A DNA stretch of 50,533 nucleotides from Nostocoides sp. Soil756 (GCF_001428065.1 NZ_LMSE01000001.1:358-50890); one strand, 5' to 3'. Shown: positions 26,860 through 37,880, counted from the first letter of the stretch. The notes: generated from the letters alone by a model not told the origin. Translations and numbers: made by a program.

Positions 26860-29800
26860 ATGCCCGCCGCGCTCGCAACCGTCCTGGCCAGCGATGTCAC
26901 CCACGAGAGCTTCGGTGGCGTCACCGCCGTCCAGGTCGTGGCCGCCGTCGTCTCGATCGTCGTCGCGACCGTCGGATGGGCCCTGCTGTTCCGCCAGGTG
27001 GGGCGGTTCGTCGCGCTCTACCGCCGGGGCCGACCCGACGGCACCCGCACCGGCGACCCCGGCGCCCGCACCTGGACCCTGGCCAAGGAGTTCCTGGGCC
27101 ACACCCGGATGAGCCGGCTGCCGGTCGTCGCGGCGGCGCACTGGGTCACCGCGCTCTCGTTCATCATCCTGTTCTCGACGCTGGTCAACGCCTTCCTGCA
27201 GCTGTTCGACCCCGCCGCGCAGCTGCCGGTGATCGGGTCCTTCGCGCCGTTCGAGTGGGTCGTGGAGGCGTTCTCGTGGGGCGGCCTCATCGGCATCCTG
27301 GTGCTGATGGCCGTGCGCCAGAAGAACCACCCGCGGCGCGCGGGCGGCGAGAACGGGCGCTACTCGCGGTTCTTCGGGTCCACCTTCTGGCAGGCCTACT
27401 ACGTCGAGCTGACCATCCTCGGGGTCACCGTCTGCATCCTGCTGCTGCGCGGCCTCGAGGCGGCGATGAGCCGCATCCTCGAGCCGGGCACCTCGGTCGC
27501 CCTGCACTACCCGTTGACCGGGTGGATGGCCGGCTGGTGGGGCGGCGCCTCGCTGCCGGCGCTGGCGTCCTGGGTCTACGTCGTCGCGACCCTGAAGATC
27601 CTCATCAGCTTCGCGTGGATGATCACCATCTCGCTGCAGCCGACCATGGGTGTCGCCTGGCACCGCTTCCTGGCGTTCCCCAACATCTGGTTCAAGCGGG
27701 AGTCGTCGGGGCGCACCGCCCTCGGGGCCGCGAAGCCGATGACGGTGGGGGGCGAGCCGTTCGACCTCGAGGCCATGGAGGACATGGAGGAGGGCGATGC
27801 GCTGGGGGTGGGCGCCGTCGAGGACTTCACCTGGAAGGGCCTGCTCGACTTCTCGACCTGCACCGAGTGCGGCCGCTGCCAGAGCCAGTGCCCCGCGTGG
27901 AACACCGAGAAGCCGCTGTCGCCCAAGCTGCTGATGATGACGCTGCGCGACCACGCCGACGCCAAGGCGCCCTACCTACAGGCCCTCGCCCGCCACGGCG
28001 GTGACCCCGAGAAGGCCATGGCCACCGTCACCAGCGCCGCGCAGACGGTGCCCACCGACGGCATCGAGCCCGCCGGCACCGTCGACGTCGTCGACTGGTC
28101 GCAGATGGCCCTGGTCGGCGACACCGGCTACGACCCCGCGGCCCCCCTGTCGGCGTACAACCCGCACGGCCCCGACGCCGTCATCGACCAGGACGTCCTG
28201 TGGTCGTGCACCACCTGCGGCGCGTGCGTCGAGCAGTGCCCCGTCGACATCGAGCACGTCGACCACATCATCGACATGCGCCGCTACTCCACGCTCATCG
28301 AGTCGGCCTTCCCCGCCGAGCTCGGCGGGCTGTTCAAGAACCTCGAGAGCAAGGGCAACCCCTGGGGGATGGGCGCCCGGGCGCGCCTGGACTGGGCCAA
28401 GGACCTGCCGTTCGAGGTCAAGATCCTGGGCCAGGACGTCGAGCAGGCCTCCGACGTCGAGTGGTTGTTCTGGGTCGGCTGCGCCGGCGCCTACGAGGAC
28501 CGCGCGAAGAAGACGACGCGGGCCGTGGCCGAGCTGCTCGACACCGCCGGCGTCTCGTTCGCGGTCCTCGGCGACGGCGAGACCTGCACCGGCGACGCCG
28601 CCCGGCGCGCCGGCAACGAGCTGCTGTTCCAGACCCTCGCCGCGCAGAACGTCGGGACCTTCGGCGAGTTCGGGGTGACCAAGGTCGTCGTCACGTGTGC
28701 CCACTGCTTCAACACCATCAAGAACGAGTACCCCCAGCTCGGCGGCAACTACGAGGTGCTGCACCACACCCAGCTGCTCAACCGGCTGGTGCGCGAGAAG
28801 AAGCTCACGCCGGTGGCGCGCCCCGACGAGGCGCCGGGGATGTCGTCGGCCAAGAACGTCGCGTCCACCGCGCCCTCGGTCACCTACCACGACCCCTGCT
28901 ACCTCGGGCGGCACAACGGGGTCTACGCGCCGCCGCGCGAGCTGATCGGCGCCCTCCCCGGGGTCGAGCTGCGGGAGATGCCGCGTTCGGGTGAGACCTC
29001 GTTCTGCTGCGGCGCCGGGGGCGCGCGCATGTGGATGGAGGAGAAGCTCGGCACGCGGATCAACACCAACCGCACCGAGGAGGCCATCGCCACCGGCGCC
29101 GAGCGCATCGCCATCGGGTGCCCGTTCTGCCGCGTGATGATCTCGGACGGCCTCACCGCCAAACAGGCCGAGGGTGTGGCCGAGGAGGTCGAGGTCGTCG
29201 ACGTCGCCCAGATGCTGCTGGCCGCGGTCCGCCGCGGGCAGGACCCCGCGGTCGTGGAGGCGGGCGACACCGGGGCCCCCTCGGACGGTGCGGGCGAGGC
29301 CGCCGGCGTCGCGGCGGCAGCGGCGGCCGTGACCGTGGCGGGCCCTGAGGCAGAGCGGGAGGCGGCCGGCCGGGAGGCTCCGGCGGACGCCCCTGCTCCC
29401 CAGGCCTCGTCCCCGGCCGCGGCTGCGGCGGACGACACCGACGACGACCCCTGGGACACCCCGGGCGCCTCGACCACCACAGCCGGCCCCCCGGTCACGG
29501 ACGACACCGACGACGATCCCTGGGACACCCCGTCGGGCGGCACGTCCGCGGCTGACGACGACACCTCGGGGGTCCCCGAGGAGAACGCGGCGCCGGGTGA
29601 CGCCGACGTCCCCGACCCCGCCGTCGACCCGCCCGCGGTCGAGGACACCGCCGCGGGCCGTTCGGAGGGCGAGCCGTCGGCGGCGAAGGCCGCGCAGGAT
29701 GCTGCCGCGTCCAGCGACGACGTCGACCCGTGGGACGAGCCCGCCGACGCCACCCCGGCCCCGGCCTCCACCGCGGCGCAGGCGGCTGAGCCCGCGGCGG

Positions 29801-30357
29801 AAGTGGCCGAGACCGAGGCGACGGCGAGCGAGCCGGAGTCGGAGCCTCAGCCCGACGCGGCACCGGTCGGCGACAACAGCACCGCGGAGACCACCGCCGT
29901 CGCGGACGACGACGTCGACCCCTGGGACGAGCCCGCTGACGCCGCGCCGGCCCCGGCCTCCCCCCAGCCCGAGGCGACGACGACGGAGCCGGATGCGGAG
30001 CCGGATGCGGAGCCGGAGGCGGTCGCCGACAACAGCACCGCGGAGAGCACCACCGCCGCGGACGACGACGTCGACCCCTGGGACGAGCCGGCCGACGCCG
30101 TCCCGGCCGCTGAGCCCGAGGCGGAAGGGGCCGAAGCGGAAGTGGCCGAGCCCGAGGCGCAGGCCGCCGAGCCCGAGCGCGACGCCCCGTCCGAGGCCGA
30201 TCCGTCCGAGGAGGCCGAGGAGGCCGGGAAGGCCGAGGAGGCCGAGGAGGCCGGGAAGGCCCAGCAGGCCGAGAACGAGCGGCCGAAGCGGGGCCCGGGC
30301 GCCGCGTCCTTCGGCGGCGACGCGTCGCTGGTGGACGAGCCCGACCCCTGGGACTGA
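26860..30357 (+). CDS. Membrane-bound (Fe-S) oxidoreductase, heterodisulfide-reductase-like, with acidic DPWD-repeat tail
   Basis: 1165 residues. Five transmembrane helices in the first 290 residues resemble a cytochrome-b/NarI-like membrane anchor. Then two 4Fe-4S motifs follow: CTECGRCQSQCP (Cys334 first) and CTTCGACVEQCP (Cys450 first). The next part holds CCG cysteine-rich domains (WVGCAGAYED, TCAHCFNTI, HDPCYLGRHNG, FCCGAGGARMW, IGCPFCRVM) typical of HdrD/GlpC-like quinone-linked oxidoreductases. Partners are often electron-transfer flavoproteins; none is nearby. The final 365 residues are a disordered Ala/Pro/Glu/Asp tail with six DPWD motifs, very unlike the core. ATG 26860 has a weak ribosome site; GTG 26824 is an alternative. 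Confidence 0.9.
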   Translation: MPAALATVLASDVTHESFGGVTAVQVVAAVVSIVVATVGWALLFRQVGRFVALYRRGRPDGTRTGDPGARTWTLAKEFLGHTRMSRLPVVAAAHWVTALSFIILFSTLVNAFLQLFDPAAQLPVIGSFAPFEWVVEAFSWGGLIGILVLMAVRQKNHPRRAGGENGRYSRFFGSTFWQAYYVELTILGVTVCILLLRGLEAAMSRILEPGTSVALHYPLTGWMAGWWGGASLPALASWVYVVATLKILISFAWMITISLQPTMGVAWHRFLAFPNIWFKRESSGRTALGAAKPMTVGGEPFDLEAMEDMEEGDALGVGAVEDFTWKGLLDFSTCTECGRCQSQCPAWNTEKPLSPKLLMMTLRDHADAKAPYLQALARHGGDPEKAMATVTSAAQTVPTDGIEPAGTVDVVDWSQMALVGDTGYDPAAPLSAYNPHGPDAVIDQDVLWSCTTCGACVEQCPVDIEHVDHIIDMRRYSTLIESAFPAELGGLFKNLESKGNPWGMGARARLDWAKDLPFEVKILGQDVEQASDVEWLFWVGCAGAYEDRAKKTTRAVAELLDTAGVSFAVLGDGETCTGDAARRAGNELLFQTLAAQNVGTFGEFGVTKVVVTCAHCFNTIKNEYPQLGGNYEVLHHTQLLNRLVREKKLTPVARPDEAPGMSSAKNVASTAPSVTYHDPCYLGRHNGVYAPPRELIGALPGVELREMPRSGETSFCCGAGGARMWMEEKLGTRINTNRTEEAIATGAERIAIGCPFCRVMISDGLTAKQAEGVAEEVEVVDVAQMLLAAVRRGQDPAVVEAGDTGAPSDGAGEAAGVAAAAAAVTVAGPEAEREAAGREAPADAPAPQASSPAAAAADDTDDDPWDTPGASTTTAGPPVTDDTDDDPWDTPSGGTSAADDDTSGVPEENAAPGDADVPDPAVDPPAVEDTAAGRSEGEPSAAKAAQDAAASSDDVDPWDEPADATPAPASTAAQAAEPAAEVAETEATASEPESEPQPDAAPVGDNSTAETTAVADDDVDPWDEPADAAPAPASPQPEATTTEPDAEPDAEPEAVADNSTAESTTAADDDVDPWDEPADAVPAAEPEAEGAEAEVAEPEAQAAEPERDAPSEADPSEEAEEAGKAEEAEEAGKAQQAENERPKRGPGAASFGGDASLVDEPDPWD

Positions 30358-30388
30358 CCCCGCCGAGCCGACCGCCGTCCGGGAGACG

Positions 30389-30428
30389 TCGAACGCCCCG
30401 TTCCCTCGACAGGGAACGGGGCGTTCGA
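30389..30428. terminator. Bidirectional terminator
   Basis: A perfect 18-bp stem (30389-30406 with 30411-30428) and a CGAC loop in the gap between two converging genes, so it can stop transcription from both sides. Confidence 0.85.
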
Positions 30429-30459
30429 GGTCCGGGGGAAGATCCCCCGCGGCGCGAGG

Positions 30460-31377
30460 TCAGGCGAGACCGTTGGCCTTGAGGAACTCCGCGGCGACGG
30501 CCTTGGGGTCCTGCTTGTCGATGTCGGTCTTCTTCAGCATCTGGGTCAGCGCATCGGTGGTGAGCTTGGCCGACACGGCGTTGAGGGCGTCCTTGACCTG
30601 GTCGACCTTGTCGGCGCGGACCAGCGGGACGATGTTCTGGGAGCCGAAGACCTTCTTGGTGTCCTCGAGCACGACCAGGTTGTTGGCGGCGATCCCGGGG
30701 TCGGTCGAGAACACGTTCGCGACGTCGGCCTGGCCGTTGACCAGCGCCTGGAGCACGGCCTGGCCGGTGAGCGGGCGGAAGGACCCGAAGGTGATGCCGT
30801 ACTCCTTCTTCAGGCCCACGACACCCTGGGGGCGCTCCTTGAACTCGGGCTGGGCAGCGAGGGTCAGGTCGCCGGCGATGCCCTTGAGGTCCTCGATGGT
30901 CTTGAGGTTCTTGGCGTCGGCCGTCTCCTGGGTGACCGCGAGCGAGTCGACGTCCTCGGCGGCGGACTTCTCGAGCACCGCGAGGGTGTCGGGGATGACC
31001 TCCTTGACGTGGGCGTACACCTCGTCGGGGTCGGTGCCGTCGTAGGACTTGTCGTAGTACACGGCGAGCGCGCCCGTGTACTCGGGGAAGACCTGCACCG
31101 AGTTGTCCTCGAGGGCGCGCAGGTAGACCTCGCGGGAGCCGATGTTGGTCTTGGTGGTGGCGTCGACGCCCTTGGCCCGCAGCGCGCCGGCGTAGATCTC
31201 GGCGAGGAGGGTGGACTCGGAGAAGTCGGCGCCCCCGACGACGATCGGCCCGGAGGACCCGGCCGAGGTGGTGCCGGAGGGGGCGTCGGAGGCCAGCGGG
31301 TCGCCACCACCACCGCAGGCGGTCAGCCCGACGATCGAGGCGACCGCGATGGCCAGGGCGGAGGTCATGCGCTTCAT
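30460..31377 (-). CDS. opuCC: Glycine betaine/choline-binding lipoprotein (OpuCC/ProX type)
   Basis: A 305-residue extracytoplasmic ligand-binding lipoprotein; signal peptide MKRMTSALAIAVASIVG with lipobox LTAC. The OpuAC-like fold shows VVGGADFSESTLLAEIYAGAL, FPEYTGALAVYY and GQADVANVFSTDP. FPEYTG is the conserved segment near the ligand aromatic cage of this class. ATG 31377 is chosen by AAGGGAA eight bases upstream. It is the last gene of the four-gene transporter operon, after the second permease. Confidence 0.93.
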   Translation of the reverse strand: MKRMTSALAIAVASIVGLTACGGGGDPLASDAPSGTTSAGSSGPIVVGGADFSESTLLAEIYAGALRAKGVDATTKTNIGSREVYLRALEDNSVQVFPEYTGALAVYYDKSYDGTDPDEVYAHVKEVIPDTLAVLEKSAAEDVDSLAVTQETADAKNLKTIEDLKGIAGDLTLAAQPEFKERPQGVVGLKKEYGITFGSFRPLTGQAVLQALVNGQADVANVFSTDPGIAANNLVVLEDTKKVFGSQNIVPLVRADKVDQVKDALNAVSAKLTTDALTQMLKKTDIDKQDPKAVAAEFLKANGLA

Positions 31378-31414
31378 GGGGAGGTTCCCTTCGTGAACGG
31401 GTGCACTGCTGTGG

Positions 31415-32200
31415 TCAGGCGCGGACGCGCGGGTCGTGGGAGCCAGTGGCGTCGCCGGCAGAGCTGTCGGTGGCCTCAACGGGAGCGTTGCCGGAATCCT
31501 TCCCCCGGCCCCCGACAGCCCGGTTGCCCCCGGTGAGGCCGGGCGAGACGAGACGGCGCTGCAGCAGCGCGAGCAGGCCCTCGAGCAGGATGGCCAGCAG
31601 CCCCACGAGGAGCGCGCCTCCGGCGGCGCGGGCGTAGTCGCTCAGGGCGATCCCGTCGATGAGGTAGCGCCCGAGGCCGCCCAGCCCGATGAGGGCCGCG
31701 ATCGTCGTGGTGGCGACCACCTGCAGGACGGCCGTGCGCACGCCCGACATCACCAGCGGCAGCGCACACGGCAGCTCGACCTGGCGCAGTACCTGCCAGC
31801 CGGTCATCCCGACGCCCCGGGCAGCGTCGCGGGCGGCCGGGTCGACCGCCTCGACACCGGCGTACGTGCCCGCGAGCAGCGGCGGGACCGCCAGCAGCAG
31901 GAGGACGAACACGGCCGGCACCAGGAACGCCAGGTCGCCGCGGAAGATCGGACCGACCCAGAGCGAGACGGCGAAGAGGAGGCCGAGGGTCGGCACGGCG
32001 CGCAGCGAGTTGGCGGTCGAGACCAGCCAGCGCCCACGCCCGGAGTGCCCGATCCACAGCCCGAGCGGCAGGGCGATCACCATCGCGACGACCACCGCCA
32101 GCAGGCTGTACCAGAGGTGCTGGAGAAGACGGTGCGGGATGCCGTCGGCGCCGGCCCAGTTCGTGGGGTCGGTGAACCACTGCAGGAGACTGTTGATCAT
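31415..32200 (-). CDS. opuCD: Osmoprotectant ABC transporter permease
   Basis: A 261-residue ProW/OpuC-type permease with five to six helices and the ABC-coupling segment around DAARGVGMTGWQVLRQVELPC. The C-terminal 40 residues are hydrophilic and low-complexity (RAVGGRGKDSGNAPVEATD), longer than usual. Its ATG overlaps the stop of the upstream permease (ATGA, 32197-32200), showing tight coupling. Confidence 0.9.
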   Translation of the reverse strand: MINSLLQWFTDPTNWAGADGIPHRLLQHLWYSLLAVVVAMVIALPLGLWIGHSGRGRWLVSTANSLRAVPTLGLLFAVSLWVGPIFRGDLAFLVPAVFVLLLLAVPPLLAGTYAGVEAVDPAARDAARGVGMTGWQVLRQVELPCALPLVMSGVRTAVLQVVATTTIAALIGLGGLGRYLIDGIALSDYARAAGGALLVGLLAILLEGLLALLQRRLVSPGLTGGNRAVGGRGKDSGNAPVEATDSSAGDATGSHDPRVRA

Positions 32201-32844
32201 GCCCGGCCCCCTGCCGTGCGCTGCCAAGGTGTGAGCAGCCGCGACACCACCAGGATGAGGGCGTCGAGGGCGAGCGCGAGCAGCAGGCACGCGATGATGC
32301 CGGTCCAGAGCTCACCCCAGATGATGCGCCGGTAGCCGTCGACCAGCAGGTTGCCCAGCTGGGAGACCCCGATGACCGACGCGATGCTGACGATGCTGAC
32401 GTTGCTGACCGCGGCCACCCGCAGACCGGCCGCGATGACCGGCACCGCCAGCGGCAGCTCGACCCCGAACAGCCGCCGCAGGGCGCCGTAGCCCATCGCG
32501 GTGGCGGCCTGCTCGACGTGGTCGGGCACCGAGAGCAGCCCGTCGGCGACGGTGCGGGTCAGCAGCGCGACGGTGTAGATGGTCATCGCCACGAGCACGT
32601 TCACCGGGTCGAGGATCTTGGTCCCCAGCACCAGCGGCATGATGACGAAGAGCGCCAGCGAGGGGATCGTGTAGAGCAGGCCGGTCGAGGTCACGACGGC
32701 CGCGTACGACCCGCGCCACCGCTTGGCGGCCCACGCGAACGGCAGCGAGATGACCAGCCCGAGCACCAGGGGGAGCCCCGCCAGGTACAGGTGCGAGACG
32801 GCCAGGTCGAGGACCGTCCGCCAGTGGCTGCTCAGCCAGTCCAC
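32197..32844 (-). CDS. opuCB: Osmoprotectant ABC transporter permease
   Basis: A 215-residue permease of the same family with the coupling helix HVEQAATAMGYGALRRLFGVELPLA. GTG 32844 follows the ATPase stop by one base (TGA C GTG). With the ATPase, second permease and binding protein it forms a complete OpuC-like betaine or choline importer, used in osmotic stress. Confidence 0.92.
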   Translation of the reverse strand: MDWLSSHWRTVLDLAVSHLYLAGLPLVLGLVISLPFAWAAKRWRGSYAAVVTSTGLLYTIPSLALFVIMPLVLGTKILDPVNVLVAMTIYTVALLTRTVADGLLSVPDHVEQAATAMGYGALRRLFGVELPLAVPVIAAGLRVAAVSNVSIVSIASVIGVSQLGNLLVDGYRRIIWGELWTGIIACLLLALALDALILVVSRLLTPWQRTAGGRA

Positions 32845-32845
32845 G

Positions 32846-33988
<1,143 letters not shown>

Positions 33989-34215
33989 CCATCGACCCTA
34001 ACCGGAATCAGCGCACGTCTTCGGGCTCCGGGAGGGGCTTCGACGGGAACCGAGACCACATCGAGACCCAGCGGGACGGCCCTCCTGGCGACCGCGTGCG
34101 GCTCCCCACGCCGTCCCGGGCTCCCTGGCCGGGACCCCCGCGGGCACGGCGCGGGTGGGCACCGCCGGGTCGTGGCGCGAGGAATGCGCGGCGGGGGTGA
34201 GGGGTTCTCCCCCGC

Positions 34216-35550
34216 GTGACTCCCCAGGCCCGCCGCGTCCCGTTCCACCTCGGAGCGCTCTTCGGGCTGGCCGGGATGGGCTCGTCGTCGGCGTCGATCG
34301 TGCTGCGCGACCTCGCGGCCGACCTGGGCGTGGGGGTGGGCGTGGCCGCCTGGACGATCAGCCTCTACGTCCTGATGCTCGCGGTCACCACCGCGGTGTA
34401 CGGGCGGGTGGCCGACCTCGTCGGCGTGCGCACGCCGCTGGTGGTCGGGCTGGTCCTGATGGGGTCGGGGTCGCTGGTCTCGGCGCTGGCGCCGACCTTC
34501 GCCGTCGAGCTGGTGGCCCGGATGGCCCAGGGCGCCGGAGCCGCCGCGGTGCCGACCCTTGGCGTCACGATCCTCAACCAGCGCTACTCCGGCGCCGAGC
34601 GCGGCTACGCGCTGGGCCGGCTCGCGGCCACCGCCACGGCCATCGTCTGCGCCGGGCCGCTCGTCGGTGGCCTGGTCGACCAGTGGCTGGGCTGGCGGGC
34701 CGTGATGGCGCTGCCGATCCTGGGACTCCTCCTGCTGCCGGCCCTCTGGCCGTCCCTGACCCGCGAGGGCACCGGTGACCGGCTCGACGTCCTCGGCGCC
34801 GGGCTGGTGGCGGCCACGGCGGCCGGGCTGGTCCTGCTGGTGCAGTCACCGACGACCGGGCTGGTCATCGCCGTGACCGGCGGCCTGCTGCTCGTGCTGG
34901 GGGTCCCGGCCGTGGCCGCCTGGGTGCGGCGCCGGCCCGACGGCTTCCTGCCCCGCTCGGTCATCCGCAACCCCACCGTGGTGCGCGGGGCGGTGGCCGC
35001 CGCGGCTGTACCGGCCGCCTGGTTCGGCCAGCTCATCGCCGTGCCCCTCGTGCTGCTGCGCGAGGGCTGGGCGTCGTGGCAGGTCGGGCTGCTCCTCGTC
35101 CCCAGCATCCTGCTCTCACCGCTCATCCCGCGCATCAGCGGCGGCCTGCTCGACCGTCTCGGCGCCCCGCGGACCCTCGCGGTGGCCGGCCTCCTCGCGA
35201 CGCTGTCGCTCGCGCTGGCCACCGCTGGCGCCGCGCTCGTGGACGTGCCCCTCCTCGTGGCCGCGCTGGTCACGGTGACCTTGGCCTTCGGGCTCGGGCA
35301 GCCCACCCTGAGCGCCGCCGTCAGCGACGCCGTGCACCCCGACGTCCGCGGGGTCGCCCTGGGGGTGGCCACCCTGCTCTTCCTCGTCGGGGGCAGCGTG
35401 GGCTCGGCCGCCGTCGCCGGGCTGGGCGACCTGCTGGGGGTGGCGGGAAGCCTGGCCGTGCTCGCGGTGCTGCCGGTGCTGGGGCTCGCGGTCCTCTCCC
35501 CCGAGCTGCGCGGTCGTGCCGCGAGCCGCACCGCCCCCGAACCGGCCTGA
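34216..35550 (+). CDS. MFS transporter
   Basis: A 444-residue major-facilitator protein with about 12-14 helices and the motif A loop YGRVADLVGVRTPLV between helices 2 and 3. The N-terminal ISLYVLMLAVTTAVYG and mid PLVGGLVDQWLGWR segments (motif C) match the drug:H+ antiporter DHA family. GTG 34216 is chosen; GAGGGG lies about 11 bases upstream. Substrate unknown. The next gene is another MFS 16 bases downstream, probably co-transcribed. Confidence 0.88.
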   Translation: MTPQARRVPFHLGALFGLAGMGSSSASIVLRDLAADLGVGVGVAAWTISLYVLMLAVTTAVYGRVADLVGVRTPLVVGLVLMGSGSLVSALAPTFAVELVARMAQGAGAAAVPTLGVTILNQRYSGAERGYALGRLAATATAIVCAGPLVGGLVDQWLGWRAVMALPILGLLLLPALWPSLTREGTGDRLDVLGAGLVAATAAGLVLLVQSPTTGLVIAVTGGLLLVLGVPAVAAWVRRRPDGFLPRSVIRNPTVVRGAVAAAAVPAAWFGQLIAVPLVLLREGWASWQVGLLLVPSILLSPLIPRISGGLLDRLGAPRTLAVAGLLATLSLALATAGAALVDVPLLVAALVTVTLAFGLGQPTLSAAVSDAVHPDVRGVALGVATLLFLVGGSVGSAAVAGLGDLLGVAGSLAVLAVLPVLGLAVLSPELRGRAASRTAPEPA

Positions 35551-35566
35551 GCCCCGGCGGTCGCCG

Positions 35567-36976
35567 ATGGAGCCCGATGCCGCTGCCCCCGTTGTCCTGC
35601 TCGAGCGCGGCTCCCACCGCGGCCGGGCGGCACTGGCGGGGCTGACCCTCGGCACCGGCGTGGCCATCCTCGACGGGAGCGTCGTCAACGTCGCGCTGCG
35701 CAGCGTCGGGACCGACCTCGACGCCTCGCTGGCCCAGCTGCAGTGGGTGGTCAACGGCTACCTCCTGGCGCTGGCCTCGTTGGTCCTGGTCGGGGGTGCG
35801 CTGGGCGACCGCCGGGGGCGGCGCCGGACGTACCTCGTCGGGGTGGTGTGGTTCGCCGCGGCGTCGGCTCTGTGCGCCGCGGCGCAGACCCCCGGCCAGC
35901 TGGTGGCGCTCCGGGTGCTCCAGGGGGTGGGCGCGGCCCTGCTGACCCCGGGCGCGCTCTCGCTCATCCAGTCCTCGTTCCGCCCCGCCGACCGGGCCGC
36001 GGCCATCGGTACCTGGGCCGGGTTCTCCGGGGTGGCGGCCGCCCTGGGCCCGCTGGTCGGCGGCTGGCTCGTCGACCACGCCGGCTGGCGCTGGGTCTTC
36101 GGGATCAACATCCCGTTGTGCCTGCTGGTGCTGGCTCTCACGGCCCGGACCGTCCCCGAGAGCCACGACCCGGACCAGGCGGGGCGCCCCTTCGACGTCG
36201 CCGGCACCGTCCTGGGTGCGGTGGCGCTGGGCGCGCTGACCGCCGTCCTCACCGTGGCCGCGACCGTGGGGGCCGGGACCCTGGCGGCCGGGCTGGCGCT
36301 CTCGGTGGCGGCCGGGGCCGGGTTCGTCCTGGTCGAGCGGCGCAGCACCCATCCCCTGGTGCCGCTCACGATGTTCTCCTCGCGGGTGTTCTCGGCGGCC
36401 AACGCGATGACCCTGCTGGTGTACGGGGCGCTGGGCGCGGTCACCGTCTTCGTCGTCCTGCAGCTCCAGGCCGCCGGATGGAGCGCACTGCGCGCCGGTG
36501 CCTCGGCGCTGCCCATCACGGTCGCGATGATGCTGCTGTCGTCGCGGGCCGCCGCGCTGGCTGCGCGCAGCGGTCCTCGCCTGCCGATGACCCTCGGGCC
36601 GCTGGTCTGCGCCGTCGGGGTTCTGCTGCTCCTGCGTATCGGCCGCGACCCCGGCTGGGTCGACGTCCTGCCGGGGATGGTGGTCTTCGCTCTCGGGCTG
36701 GCCGCGCTGGTGTCGCCGCTGACGGCGGCGGTGCTGGCGGCCGCGCCCGAGGGGCACTCGGGCGTGGCGAGCGGGGTCAACAACGCCGTGGCGCGGGCCG
36801 GCTCGCTGCTGGCCGTCGCGGCGCTGCCCGCGGTCGTCGGGCTGGTGGGTGAGGACTACCTCGACCCGGTGGCGATGACGGCGGGGTTCCGGGCCGCGAT
36901 GCTCTGGTGTGCTGGGCTGCTGGTGGCCGGGGGCGCCGTCAGCTGGGTCGGGCTGGGTGCAGGAGGGCGTCGCTGA
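35567..36976 (+). CDS. MFS transporter, DHA2 (14-helix) type
   Basis: A 469-residue proton-coupled exporter. DHA2 hallmarks are LDGSVVNVALRSVGTDL in helix 1, QWVVNGYLLALASL in helix 2, motif A GALGDRRGRRRTYL, and motif C GPLVGGWLVDHAGWRWVFGINIP. These are seen in drug and antibiotic efflux pumps. It lies just after another MFS gene with no regulator attached. Its 3' end overlaps the convergent hydrolase gene by 38 bases. Confidence 0.9.
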   Translation: MEPDAAAPVVLLERGSHRGRAALAGLTLGTGVAILDGSVVNVALRSVGTDLDASLAQLQWVVNGYLLALASLVLVGGALGDRRGRRRTYLVGVVWFAAASALCAAAQTPGQLVALRVLQGVGAALLTPGALSLIQSSFRPADRAAAIGTWAGFSGVAAALGPLVGGWLVDHAGWRWVFGINIPLCLLVLALTARTVPESHDPDQAGRPFDVAGTVLGAVALGALTAVLTVAATVGAGTLAAGLALSVAAGAGFVLVERRSTHPLVPLTMFSSRVFSAANAMTLLVYGALGAVTVFVVLQLQAAGWSALRAGASALPITVAMMLLSSRAAALAARSGPRLPMTLGPLVCAVGVLLLLRIGRDPGWVDVLPGMVVFALGLAALVSPLTAAVLAAAPEGHSGVASGVNNAVARAGSLLAVAALPAVVGLVGEDYLDPVAMTAGFRAAMLWCAGLLVAGGAVSWVGLGAGGRR

Positions 36977-37691
36977 CGAACTCGGCGACGGTGCGGTGCC
37001 AGAGCGAGGCGTGGCGCAGCATCGCGTGCTTCTCGTCGGGGACGGGGACGTGGCGGACGTCGGCCCCGGTGGCCGCCCAGCGCTGGGCCAGGATGGCCGT
37101 GCGTCGTGGGTCGGTGATGCGGTCGCGGGTTCCGTGCATGAGCAGCACCGGCGGGTCGCCCTTGGGGCGGCGGGTGTCGCCCTCGACCCAGGGTGCGAGT
37201 GCTGCCACGGCCGCGACCTCGGTCTCGGCGGCGATCTGCAGCGCCACGCGACCGCCCATCGAGTGGCCGACGAGGGCCACCGGCACACCGGGCAGGACCC
37301 GGCGGATGCGGTCGAGCGCCCAGCGGGCGTCCTGCACCGGGTCCTGCCGGCTGCCGTTCCAGCCCCGGACGCGGTACTTCAGGCGCAGGACGGCGAGCCG
37401 GTCGCCGTCGGCGTGCTCGATGGCGCTGGCGAACGGCAGCATCCGCACCACCGGCAGGCGCCACCAGGTCACGGGGACGCGGCTGCGGCTGGCCCCACCG
37501 TGGAGGACGAGGACCACCCCCGCGGGGTGGGCGGGCACGTGCCCGCGCAGCTCAGCGCCGCCGCCGCCGGCGCGCGAGAGCAGGGCCGAGGCCAGGGCGG
37601 CCGCCGTCGGGGGCTGGTCGTCGCGACCTTCGGGCGGTGCGGTCGCGTGGATGCGCGGTGCGTGCCGGGCCGTGCTGTGCCGTGGTGTCAT
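36939..37691 (-). CDS. Alpha/beta hydrolase
   Basis: A 250-residue serine hydrolase. It has the nucleophile elbow GHSMGG (Ser), the oxyanion segment VLVLHGGAS, an acid residue in LLMHGTRDRITDP, and the catalytic His in DEKHAMLRH, a complete triad. There is no clear signal peptide, although the first 25 residues are His/Arg-rich. Could be an esterase or lipase; substrate unknown. The start at 37691 is the longest plausible one; ATG near there lacks a strong ribosome site. Confidence 0.85.
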   Translation of the reverse strand: MTPRHSTARHAPRIHATAPPEGRDDQPPTAAALASALLSRAGGGGAELRGHVPAHPAGVVLVLHGGASRSRVPVTWWRLPVVRMLPFASAIEHADGDRLAVLRLKYRVRGWNGSRQDPVQDARWALDRIRRVLPGVPVALVGHSMGGRVALQIAAETEVAAVAALAPWVEGDTRRPKGDPPVLLMHGTRDRITDPRRTAILAQRWAATGADVRHVPVPDEKHAMLRHASLWHRTVAEFVSDALLHPARPS

Positions 37692-37880
37692 GGCACTCCC
37701 TCGTCAGCGGTGGCGTTCGCCCCTGTCCCCTGCTGGACGGCGGCCCGCACCCCCGATACGTACCGGGTACGGGCCGACGGGTCAGGGATGGTCAGGTTCG
37801 TCGGCGTGTCGGAGGGGTTCGTCGCGGGACGGGGGCCGGATGGGTGCGCGGGCCAGGTCCTGCGGCCCGGGCGGGCGGCC

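Noticed and set aside
29597-31045. A 482-codon plus-strand frame over the Fe-S tail and osmoprotectant gene
   Set aside because: Frame-shifted shadow of the acidic tail (Arg/Pro/Thr-rich) running into antisense of the binding-protein gene.
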